NCBI RefSeq assembly: GCF_002443255.2
Contig: NW_019211455.1
Span: 58,213,164-58,277,163, forward strand
DNA: 64,000 bases
Direction: 5' to 3'
DNA from: Varroa destructor
Lineage: Eukaryota; Arthropoda; Arachnida; Mesostigmata; Varroidae
Positions 38,644-49,254 of this stretch are shown in pieces. The translations under genes and the position numbers were made by a program. The notes under the pieces were generated by a model, which saw only the letters and a program-made list of their open reading frames with translations, was not told the DNA's origin and searched no databases. The first letter of the stretch is position 1, and each line of letters begins with the position of its first letter.

Positions 38644-41442
38644 ATTAGAACGTACTTGTTAGTGCTCCATTACGAGATACAATTATTATTTGTTTGTTCG
38701 AAACTGTCCCTACAAAACTAATTGGTCAAGCGCGATGAGCATTAAGATGATTCTTCACCCTAGCGCTATTATCACTATCATTCCGTTTGATTTACTCAAG
38801 GATAACAGGAGCTGATAGTGAAGCTCAGTCTTTGAGGTATTATTCGATAGAAACCAGTTTTAAGAATACGAAGAGGATTGGTGTGGTAAAAATGATAGTT
38901 TAATTAATTGAGAAAAACCTTCCACAGTGATATTCAGTTTGTTTTCGGCCTAGCTTCTCGGCCTGTCTATTGCAAAGTCTTGCTGATGCATCTAAGTGAT
39001 GTACATGGTCCCGGTTGAAGGCTTATGTTGATTGACAATTTTGAAAGCTAGGACGTACTTCAAACCGTCTTCTTATATATTGACAATCTTCACTCGAGCC
39101 GTCGGCGTCGGTCTTCGGTTCGCAAACATCTCTCACGTTCGAAGGTTCAACTTCAACACTCTGTGCACGTTTGATAAACAGAAGACTCAGCGAGCCTCTA
39201 ATGCGCGCGAGATCGGCGTGGACACAAGCTAAGGGCGTCCAGTACCGACAACGTATTGCTTACGCGTCTATTCCTTCAGCAAGCCAAGGGCGAATTTGAA
39301 TTTTTCGTCATACCGAGCAGTCATTACCTTTGATTCTTCATAGCCGCCTATTGCTTTTGGTCATGTGCTACACGGGGGCATCTCCTCTTTCTCCTTGTAA
39401 CCCACTTTCTCTTTATGTAACCGTAGTCACAGACTACGCTTCGTTCACTGCTATTTTTCATGAGAGGGCACATTACCATCGATTCAGTGGGAAAACGTTG
39501 AATTCAAAACAGCGAGTGGCAACCTGTCCAGTGATGTTGGCAAATTCGAACGGGATAAGGCAGACGAAGACGAAAGCGGCCACCTTTATGCGGTTCGACA
39601 CGATGGTGCCTACAACGGAGCACCACTTTATCGCATGGCTCATTCTATTTTTCTTGGTTTCCTTCCTTTCCGGCAACGTGCCTCGAGCGCCAATAAACAC
39701 TGCCAATTCCGGTGCGACAAAGATCATGCCACGGGATCTTTGACGTGGCCACCTGATGGACGATCGCATGCCAACGCATCTTTTTCCGTCACACTTGCAA
39801 ACCAAAAAAGCCGCGAGTCTCAATTGCCACTAGTGACCAACATTTCTCTGTGATGACTATAACTATTAGTTGTTCGGCATCGTTATGATTATCGTCACCA
39901 GCATCATCAACATCAACAATGTCGTAATCATGATTTAATTTGAACTTAGCCGCCGGTAGGGCGGTAAACCAAACGAAGACGGAGGTGGTCGGGTGTCAAC
40001 CGGCCACATCTGAAAACAGTTTGAAAATATGCAGATTTACATATCCTCAAGATATGCCCTTTTCAGAAGGTACACAGACAGGGTTCTCAATGCGCAACAT
40101 TAAATCAAACCCGAGTGATGGCTGACTCCGAAACAGCGGAGTGAAACGAAAAACGAGCTAGATTTTAGAATTTTTTTTACTTCCTCCTAATGTCTCCTGC
40201 GGTGTCGGCTCCTTTCAAGTCCGTTGAAGCTATTGAGCAGTGCATAATTGTTACGTTCGGGATGAAAATTAGCATTGAATAATGCATGCCGTGCGTGAAC
40301 ATACACTTTTTTTGCGATGACTTCTTCAACAAAATAAAGAACGAAAACGTTATTTTGACAAGAGCCATCGAATAGGACCAATACGAGCGCGTAACATACA
40401 GCAGCGTAGGCCTACAGAGAGTGGGGACGTGTGACATTAGGTCCGGATGTCTGTTTCCAAATGTATGTTAGTCCCTTTTGCTACTGTCTTTCAAGCACAC
40501 GCATTTTTTCGCTAGGACTAGTATTATATAAGTACTATTTAGTAATACTAAACAAATAAGTATTAATAGAGCTTTTATGAATATAAGTCAACAAACTGCT
40601 TGATAGTGTGCGTAGGGCCGCTCATACCTAAAGAAAAAAGTAGAACAGTTGTCAAAGGATAAATACTGCATTACATTGCCTTCAATGGGCCTTATGCTGT
40701 GAATGCGACTGATTCTTCGTTAATACAGCCCATCTTCCTATGGCGACTTAAAAGATAGCAATTAAGGTAGGACTTCCAATGTAAGCCTTATTACCGTGTC
40801 TCCATCGTAAACATAGACTGTGGCACTTCTTCGAGCTTGATTTGCTCCTGAGTAACGCGTGTTATAGATAGGACTGGCTATAGAAATATATAGTCGCGTA
40901 AACTACATGAACCTTAAACATTACTAGTACAAATATTGCCGGTACTGATACAGTAAACGTGAGCAACAAGACAAAAGATCAAAACTTTTTACATCATAAA
41001 CACGTACATTACAGACATACGTAACTTAGTTTAATATCGGTAGTGTTTGAATGAATGTAAGTGGCGCTTAATAAAATTTTAAGAAAAGTTAGCAAACGAT
41101 TTTATAAAAACTAAATAATGAGGAATCGACTTCTAATAATAAACTGGGCCATTCTGGTGTTTCCGGCACCCCATAAAAATTATCTAACAACAACAAAACC
41201 GGATAACAGCTATCCAAATGAATAATTTTGTAAAGGTAAATTCTATTGTTAGCTTAACAACACGATGCCTCTCTGTTCATTGTTCGCAATCGTTCTTACA
41301 TTTGCAGTGTAAATTAAATTACTACTGGCTCGTACATATACAACCTCACGAACCTTCAACCTTGATGTTGAGAGGTCAACAAAAACCTTTACACATAGTC
41401 TTCTGACTGAAAACATATTGGCACACAGCTCACTAGACGGTC

Positions 41443-41670
41443 ATGGTACAAAAAAAGAATATCTATATAAGTAGGTACTTGTCTATTGAAATAACTTGTA
41501 AAAATATAATGGTACTTCCTCGTATGAGGATGCCACTGGCCTTTGAGATTTGCAATGCAAAAAAAAATGAAAATGCAAATCGCGAATTCTTATTAAAAAT
41601 TCTATGTAATGTAATATTAGGTATTCTTTCGAATTATACAAAAAAAGAGCAAATGTATGTGTTCCAATAG
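41443..41670 (+). pseudogene. possible mariner transposase fragment
   Basis: The frame reads RMRMPLAFEICNAKKNEN, then REFLLKIL and ILSNYTKKEQ. This parallels in order the irritans-type mariner block in which a basic helix (R..ICN.LL.+NEN) is followed by a FLK+I segment, the T[GC]DE+W catalytic block and ILY[DN]N.K+K.QW. The catalytic Asp-Glu-x-Trp is not preserved (CNVIL at that place). It is AT-rich and short, so the match may be inflated by Asn/Lys/Ile composition. No terminal repeat was found, and upstream homology could not be followed. Confidence 0.35.
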
Positions 41671-42018
41671 GAAAAATCGTATGCGAAAACGGAAGGCCTA
41701 TCTAAGCTTCAGCTAGTTCTGCCGTTGCCGCTACACCGGCAAAAAGTCGACGGCGTCATCATGCGGCCGATCCGGAAAACCACGAGTGCATGCTGCATCC
41801 AGTGGCCGGACCGACGACCCCCCTGCGTCTCGGCCGTAGTTTCTTCTTTCATGTACTTGCAAATATGCAAATCTTGGTTCCGTCGTAACTTATTCCACTT
41901 CTTTGAAGTTGAAAACTTGCAACGACCCTGCTCTGTGAGTTAGGTTGCTGATTATGAGAGTTTTAGGGTGACATATTATTATACTTTTACATTCATGTTT
42001 TGCTTGCGTATACGAGAC

Positions 42019-42040
42019 ATATATATATATATATATATAT
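42019..42040 (+). repeat. (AT)n microsatellite
   Basis: Eleven perfect AT units between gagac and gtacaatt. Confidence 0.95.
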
Positions 42041-43586
42041 GTACAATTATACTTTTATCCTGGAATAGCAAAAATTCTATTTATTTCGTTTATATATATA
42101 TTCTGCTTGTGTCAATATTACATAAACCTGTTCTCGTTGTTCATATAATTAATGTAATCTTAACCTTATACAAATGGTAGTAATAGGAGGAAAGACACAG
42201 AAGGAGAGTTCCAACGAGAAAGGAGTGCAAGGATATTCGCGCTCACCATAGATAATTATGCGGCAGCTCGACCCTTAACAGTGAAATTTTATTTAAAAAA
42301 ATGCTATTTCAAAAGGCGAACACAGGATCTCAAAGATGGTACAATCTATTAACAAACAAAAGGACAAAATGTACATTGTGTTTGTAGCGTTTTAACGGTA
42401 GTCTCGATTGTGCAGATATTTCATACGTCATATATACTGAATATTTGTACATAGCCAAAACAACTTTTGGTGCTGATCACTGAGCAAAAACTTGAAAGTT
42501 TAATAGCTTACACGCCGTAAAGACGAATGGTCATATGGTTTTTACTTTCTGTGAACATATTGAACAGCTTACCGCGAACACGATCGATTTTTTTGTTAGA
42601 AACCTAGTGAAGCATCCAAAATCTGGACATAAAGGAATACTTAATCTGAAAATAAAACAATTGACGAATAAAGGTGACAAGTCCGTCCTTTCAGTATCAT
42701 TTAATAAATCTTTTTTGCCTTTCGCCCAAAAAAGAAAGTAAGCCCAAATCGAGCATGAAAACTCTGGGCCTATGAGAAGCCTAATACAGAGACCACGTGT
42801 TTCGTTACCTTCTGCTATGAATTCCAGTAGTCACGAATCAAGTCCTGCCGGATCTTCGTTTGTTCGCTTTGTAAACATCTAAAACAACAACGTTCAGTAC
42901 GAGAGCTAATCAAGCAGCAGATATATCAATTAAATTTATATCTATATGATTACGCTGCGATCATGACTAAACGCTGCGTGTGTTATTTTATATTATGTTG
43001 ATAGTAGTACCGCAGTAAAAAAAAATGAACTATTCCAGTAACAGGGTGCGGGGAATGAGTGTTTAGCTAGCAGGTCAAATATTGACGGTGCTCTCTAAAC
43101 GATTTGAGTTGATTTATTCGTGCCTTTCTGAACAACTCCCAGCTGCTACGATATTGAGCTCTTTGCCTTTTGCTCAATGTTGACATGTGGCCATGGTAGC
43201 AGCCTAGAGACTTCGCCTCGTCATACTGCCTAACCTGGTAATAGTTGATAAACAGGTAACTGGAACACAACTGTACAGCTATCTGGAATTACGCGCGACC
43301 ATTGTACGATTTTATAGGAAATAGGGCACACCTTCCATTGTTTATAAGCTTGGAAATTTTTGGTGAGGTGCGCACGCAGATTTTAGGTGTTCTACGAATC
43401 TTAGATAAATATCGAACAAGGTTGTGATGAACGACAGAAATTACAGGGTAGGACAATAGGTGTGAAGGGCATAGGTGGGAAAGACTGCGGAATCGATTGG
43501 TCTAAGTGGAAAAATGCATTTGAGGAAAACCACATCAGAGGTTCATATTTGATGTGATGAAACCAGTAAAACGTTAAAGCTATAAA

Positions 43587-44104
43587 ATGTCGGAAAGTCG
43601 TCTTGGCGCTTTGCAAAAGCGGAAAGACAAAACAGGAGCAATGGTAATTCTGCTGCGACACTGTAAGACGAATGCTGGTGAAAAAAGTGCAAGAAGTGGC
43701 CTACCAAGTGGGCCTACTAAGGTATGTTGTGACGATTTCATGATTTCTAAGTGGCAAAGTGTCACGTTCATCATATGACGACTTGACCCTTTTTCAAACC
43801 GATTCCAAAAATGCTCCAGCAGCAGTAGTAGTAGTAGTCTAGTCCTAGACACGTCTCGTTTTAGTCATACTGAGACGCTGGGACTCTAAACCGTGAATTT
43901 TCTAATATTAGACAGTGCAATTTTGCTTGTAACATTATTGATCCGTGGCAATTGTCGACACCCTCAACATTATTATTTAAGCGTTTCTTTTTTCTTTTAC
44001 AGACAAATGTGCCTGTCTGCCTGCCTGCCTGCCTGCGGAATAGAGCCTTTCCCGCGATAGGACGATATGGTTATGGAAACTTCATAATTCTTTTTATTGT
44101 TTAG
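43587..44104 (+). CDS. possible two-exon small gene, unidentified
   Basis: Exon 1 would run 43587-43721: ATG followed by 45 codons (MSESRLGALQKRKDKTGAMV at the start, SGPTK at the end), closing at AAG/GTATGT, a strong donor. Intron 43722-44002 is 281 bases and ends in the best acceptor I saw in the window (tttcttttttcttttacag). Exon 2 from 44003 continues in phase 0 (TNVPVCLPACLRNRAFPAIG...) for 33 codons to TAG 44102-44104. The predicted 78-residue protein has a basic N-terminal half and no recognised domain. Exon 2 contains the (TGCC)n microsatellite, which explains its VCLPACL run and weakens the case. Without splicing the first frame ends at 43778. Confidence 0.25.
44010..44037 (+). repeat. 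(TGCC)n tetranucleotide microsatellite
   Basis: gcctgtctgcctgcctgcctgcctgc: about six TGCC/TGTC units. It is the same unit as the larger tract at 48.8 kb. Confidence 0.9.
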
Positions 44105-44877
44105 ATTTGCCAAGTCACATAGTTCAATAGATAACATATTGTTAGTTAGCAAACATCACAAATTATGCATTATTTTTATTTAATTATATTGTTTTGTTGC
44201 TGTTTCAACTGTAATTAACAGCCATGCTCAATAGGTTTTCCAGCCGATAAAAAACGCAACCATTCGATTTATTGTAATAACTTTCTCATCAGCAGTTGTT
44301 CTAGGTACACGTATATTTTAGCTGGTCATGAAATGTACTGCTAGGACAACTATATAAAATACTTAACTCGCTCTCTCGTGAGCTATATGATTAAGGCACA
44401 ATATTTAACTGTGAATACAAGATAAAGCACTGATCTGTTCCTTTCGTATATTCTATTTATCAGAAATGATATAGTTTCCCTGAAAAACGTATCGATTGCA
44501 TTTCCTTTAAGTTACGATACCACATCGATATGAGGATCTATAGTTTCTGTTACGGCCGACAACTATCAGTTTAATATCATTCACGCACTGGCTTCTGCCA
44601 ATCTAATATAAATCAGGAGTCTTCTTTCTTTCTGTTTGTATCTTACCTACTAGTTAAAGTTCTTTTTCGGTTTACGCTGCAACTTGTCCATTGCCTAATT
44701 CATTGTCGACCAGTGCCTGGCGAAAACGACGGCGTGCGTAGCGGCTTGCGTCGTCCAGGACCCTTCTTCAGGGCTGTTACAAGACGTCAGCCGCAAAAGA
44801 CTCCCGATGCTAGCATAGAAGCTGTATTATAGGAGAAAGACAATGAGCAGGTGAGAGAAGCACTGTTGGCCAACTAC

Positions 44878-45033
44878 CCAGTTCCACAGTAGCATTAGGC
44901 CACAGGCTGCCACCAATAGTTTCCACCGAGGCAAACAACTGTAATGGCAGGACGCTCGAATAGAGCCCTCGACACTGGACGGACGGTACCGTAGAAACAA
45001 CGGTGAGCGGTTACGTCGGCCGAGCACTTCCAT
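44878..45033 (-). CDS. possible N-terminal exon with one membrane segment
   Basis: On the minus strand an ATG at 45033-45031 opens MEVLGRRNRSPLFLRYRP, continues with a basic stretch, then CLPRWKLLVAACGLMLLWNW, a basic anchor followed by a hydrophobic segment. This is the layout of a type II membrane protein or uncleaved signal. A GT donor (TGG/GTAGTT) would end the exon at 44878; unspliced, the frame runs on to 44827. The region is a GC-rich island. I recognise no family, and no second exon was found. Confidence 0.2.
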
Positions 45034-45265
45034 TATCGACTTTATAGCGCTGCCGCCCCCGCTGGCGCTAGCCACTGAGTCGTTGTAACGGCTGGTGGGC
45101 AGCAAAGCGAAAGCACAAAACTTCTTTCCCTGGTCGATCCTTCCCTGTGTAACTGCCTATCTGCGTATGGATATACTTTTTGCGTCGGTGTATCGAACCG
45201 CTCTTTCGGCACCTCTACTCACTCATACACCGCTAACTCTCCGGTGGGTCCTCTCTGTCTCGTAC

Positions 45266-45279
45266 TTTTTTTTTTTTTT
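45266..45279 (+). repeat. poly-T tract
   Basis: Fourteen T residues after gtctcgtac, with no recognised element attached. Confidence 0.9.
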
Positions 45280-46658
45280 GTAAAACATCGGTTGCTCGAG
45301 ATCGGCGTACAATCAGGCAATGGCGTAATGAACTGAACGTAGCATACCGCTAGCCTTGTATTTTGCTGGACACAGGACGGAAAGGCTCTACGGTGACAGT
45401 GCAGTGGTAAATGCTTTTCTTCTACAATAGAAGTCTAGGGAAGCAGTTCGGGTTAAAAAAAATAAAGCAAATATTTAAGCCTGTCAGCGAAAGCAGGCTG
45501 CCAAGTTAGCTTCACTTCTAATTGTTGCACGTATTATTATTATTAAACTGTCTAGATGAATACGTCAAATCTGGTATAATAGATATAAATGTAGTTTCCC
45601 TATTTTAGGTCACACTGCACCTAAGAGAGAAGGTTGTTATCTAAGAAAACTCTACAACATAGCTTATAATTCCACAGTGGTAATAAGTGAAACCTATATC
45701 TATATACATGAGTATGTTCCTTCGAGTGTTCGATGCTCGATAGAAAACAAGTTTGCATTAAGCGTTTAATTTTAAGCATGTATAATTACGAGGATGTATT
45801 GTTTTATTATACTATTGCTGTTTCTATTAGGGATTCGTTATAGACAAAACACTTTTAAGCAGGGAAATTTAACGTTATAGGTCTGATAGACCCGGTTAGG
45901 GCATCTATTGAAAGCAGCATCATTACGAACCATTCGCTGTATCTTTGTTTGTTCTTCCTGGGCTGATGCATGCGCAATAAGTCGTCGGTGCACGACGCGT
46001 AGATCTATTTTCGACTTTTCTTCCGTTCCTTGGCCTACTTATTCGTGTTCTAAAAGAACCGAGCACCTTAATTTAGACGCTGGCCGCGTAAGAGGTACTA
46101 GAAGTGGCACGACTGTTTGGCTATGCGAATTCACGTTTACTCAATCCTCTGGGAAACTCTTAAATTTTAGAGTGACGTGGAAATAGGCGATATAGAGAAC
46201 GGCTGATGGTGCACGGGAGCTAAAGAGGAAGTACATTGGCCTAGAACATAATACTGCATGCACTCATATGCATATATATACTGCCGAGTTGTGTCAATAT
46301 TGGGCTTGTTTGTTTTAACGTCCAAGCAGATCGATGCATGGCAGAAACTTGTCTCGATAAATTAATGGGAAAAATGTTGATACTATAAAGTTACAAGAAG
46401 ACCAATAAAATGATTTGAAAGCAGAACTGACCTGGCAATGCATTTCGCTCATTTGCAGTATTTCAGCAAGAAGGACTCGAGTAGCGGAACTTCACTTGAA
46501 TGTCGTCCTAGATGTGCTAGTAGCAAAAGCTAAAGAAGAACCTTTCGTACAAGCGGTCTCTCGAAAATCCCTATCGTGTCATGTCTTCTTGCCACGTTGG
46601 ATCGCATACAAGCTGAGTAACAATGGTAGAACACTTCGGGGCTTTGGCCATAAAACAC

Positions 46659-46685
46659 TATATATATATATATATATATATATAT
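46659..46685 (+). repeat. (TA)n microsatellite
   Basis: Thirteen TA units. It extends the upstream open frame artificially with Ile-Tyr repeats. Confidence 0.95.
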
Positions 46686-47440
46686 TTTTAGCCTAAAAGG
46701 TTGCTTTATAAAAGTTTTCGCCTAGACCCACCCATCCGTTTTCCTCCCTATTTGGAGGTGTTATGACATGAAAATTTGTCGTTAGCGAAACGTATCTCTT
46801 CAACCTAACTTCAGATTTGCTGCTTTTGAGACAGATATTTTTAACGCTGTAAAGAACAATTCAAATGGTCATCTAGAATAAAGTAAAGTATACGATTATG
46901 AACATACTTTTCATGGAAATATTTTTCAACTATTTAATTTAAATCCAACTATCGGTCTCCTGAATATGTGCTCGCTTTTAGTGCGTATATCATAATTTTA
47001 GAATTCCTCATAATCCTGTCACTTTAACAACGCAGTTCGGTTACCCTGCGAGCAATTGAATCCATGGCATGATTCAGTGCCCGAATGCGAATGGTGGAAA
47101 GTTGCATTCGTCTAGGCCATATAAGGTGGTAGCATTACTTGCCCCTCCGTCCTACTATAAGGCAATACATAGGCATTCAATTATTCCAGTTAATTATGCA
47201 ATTATTTCGGAACTGATAGGGATACCGCATAGGAATGTATACTGGTGCGATACTAATGTTCTCGGCATTTGGTCTTTGGCAGACGCAATCAGTTGGTAAA
47301 AGAGTTGCCACCTTCTCTTTGTTGGAAAGCCTACGGAGGTTGTCACGAACATGCCCAACTACTCCATACGTAGCCCGTATGTAATACGCATTACAAAGAA
47401 TCACAGCTTGCATAAATGAAATATGAATTAAAAGATTACG

Positions 47441-47464
47441 TTTTTTTTTTTTTTTTTTTTTTTT
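47441..47464 (+). repeat. poly-T tract (24 T)
   Basis: Twenty-four uninterrupted T, the longest homopolymer in the window. It could be the complement of a poly-A tail of a retroposed transcript lying on the minus strand (body expected at higher coordinates). Nothing recognisable was seen there. Confidence 0.9.
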
Positions 47465-48798
47465 ATTAAGTCAAGTACACGTGAATGTTAGTATGTCTAA
47501 TTGAATTTCATGACGGCGGTATCATATGAAATAAGTTCCGTTCAACGTATTGCGAGAAGTTGCATCGCCGTTAGTTTTAGGGACCTCCATTTAGGAACGA
47601 TATTTGAAATAACCTACGTGTATAATTGGTTCGATAGACGATCCGTTTTCAAGGATTGTTTATCATCAGTTTCAGTATATGTATTGGCGTTAACTCGTTA
47701 ATCCTATTAATTACTCGTTTCGTTGAAGATCGAATTAATTGGAAAAGCAGAATTAAAGTGAGTCAGTTAGAAAGGAAGCCACATCCGTCTAAACGGGTCT
47801 TCTTCGCAAAGGTTGAACCTTCGAATGAAACTTTTGTAGTGATCCCTTCCTTTGTATTTCGCCTGCGTCACAGTACCGATGCACAAAGGTGCAACTGAAT
47901 GTCATATCATAATAGTGTCTAGCTCAGCCCTCGACTCTCACTATATACCCTGTATGGCTGGCTTTGTGGTCGCTTATACACGATGAGGCGTTAACAGGAC
48001 GCGGCTCTTTAGCGATAATCTCCTCGCAGCAGAAAGGGTCGCGGAAGTGTCATACCTTTTATCAGTCGCTTTGCGGCTTCTTTATTGTGTTCGTCATCGG
48101 TCGTGGAATTGCGCGTACATGTCTTTCACAGATTCACTGCCGTGCTTTATATTCGTACATACAAAGACAACGACGAATAACCGGATGAGCAAGTTACAGC
48201 AAACATTCATTGTCTGTATAACCTTTTAATCAATTCTGGTCAATGCTAATATTAGATTTATCGTGTCAGACAGATTCCGGCTGGAGGGAAGGAGTGTTGG
48301 TTCGGTCTCCTCGTTGATCTGATAATTCGTCGAGGATTAGTATAGTCGATACAATCACCTATACATTATGTACGTTTGATGGGGCTTCGTAGCACAAAAT
48401 CTTCGTTCAAGATCTAGCCGTACTCTGAGCACTCAAGTGACGATAAGATGCAACCAATTTGACGTCTGTGTCCTTAATTCAGAAAGTCTGTTTAGGTCAA
48501 ATTGAAACAAGGAATTATTCTTACGCTCATATCTTACTTAGGAGTTAATTATTTTGTAAAAGATATCTCTGCATCGGGTCTAATCGTTAGTGGTCATTAA
48601 GAACATGTCCGGCGTCCCTTCCATTCAATTACGTTATTGTAATTTCTAAAATGACAATTATTTACCATAATATTCAAAAGGGTTTTCAGCGCCCCTGTTT
48701 GACGAGAATCAACTTTTCCTAGGACGATCGTGCGTCATCCACAATCGCCGATCCCTCTTCATACGGGCTCTTTAGCCATCCATTCGACTCCGAATGCT

Positions 48799-48815
48799 GT
48801 GCTTGCTTGCTTGCT

Positions 48816-48845
<30 letters not shown>
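48799..48845 (+). repeat. compound (TGCT)n/(TGCC)n microsatellite
   Basis: Four TTGC-type units followed by about seven TGCC units. The clean switch of unit along the tract suggests a point change that was then propagated by slippage. Confidence 0.95.
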
Positions 48846-48846
<1 letters not shown>

Positions 48847-48954
48847 TTGTCTCATATCTCAGAGGAGTTGAGAACCTGTAACCGGCAGCTCACCCAAAAG
48901 CTCAGTGCAGTCGCCTCGTTCACTTCGTGAAACCTGAGATGTGCTTGGTACACC

Positions 48955-49245
48955 TCATTGCGCCCGTTCCGTCGTAGCCAGCTTACGGGGTTTACCGTCG
49001 AAGCTAGAGGTTGACCATGTTTTCACACAGCTTGCCAACGTCTCCCTGTGGAGCTGTCCACAGCCGGCTAGCCTGCTGTAGTCGTACACAAACAGGCCAC
49101 GCAACGCCTGGCCACTCAGCTTAATCTGCTTGCCGTCGAAGTGAAACTTCGAGGTTGGCCCATTGCAGTTTGCCGATCGCCCCTGTTGGCCATCTACCCC
49201 TCGTTTCAGTAGCCGAAGTAGTCTTTCTAAGAATGCACTTATCAC
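48955..49245 (-). CDS. open frame carrying an internal in-frame duplication, unidentified
   Basis: A 96-codon minus-strand frame beginning at a GTG (no internal ATG) and open upstream to about 49254, so if real it is an internal exon. Two segments align without gaps 46 codons apart: ANCNGPTSKFHFDGKQIKL and ASCVKTWSTSSFDGKPRKL share A-x-C, S, FDGK and KL. The matching DNA (CCGTCGAAG ... GAGGTTG on the plus strand at 48995 and 49133) also shows the duplication. The FDGK-x(3)-L-x-G shape faintly recalls the start of von Willebrand type D domains, but the Cys pattern is incomplete and I would not assign that family. No donor or acceptor was fixed. Confidence 0.3.
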   Translation of the reverse strand: MISAFLERLLRLLKRGVDGQQGRSANCNGPTSKFHFDGKQIKLSGQALRGLFVYDYSRLAGCGQLHRETLASCVKTWSTSSFDGKPRKLATTERAQ

Positions 49246-49254
49246 CAGCTCTAG

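Larger units (their letters stand above)
30554..41442. other. gene-poor AT-rich stretch
   Basis: Predominantly AT-rich non-coding-looking sequence. A GC-richer patch at 31.25-31.54 kb is open in several frames on both strands, and 39.05-39.85 kb shows the same; neither has a recognisable motif. Small direct duplications occur (ctaaactatattt twice near 36.0 kb). A short inverted repeat around GGTACC lies at 35.37-35.40 kb. Confidence 0.45.
45034..48954. other. gene-poor stretch
   Basis: AT-rich DNA with microsatellites and poly-T tracts. An acceptor-like tgcatttcgctcatttgcag at 46439-46458 precedes an open stretch described under findings. No recognisable protein. Confidence 0.4.

Noticed and set aside
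39330..39853. Three overlapping 70-137-codon frames on both strands.
   Set aside because: Openness in several phases at once reflects base composition; no motif was recognised in any of them.
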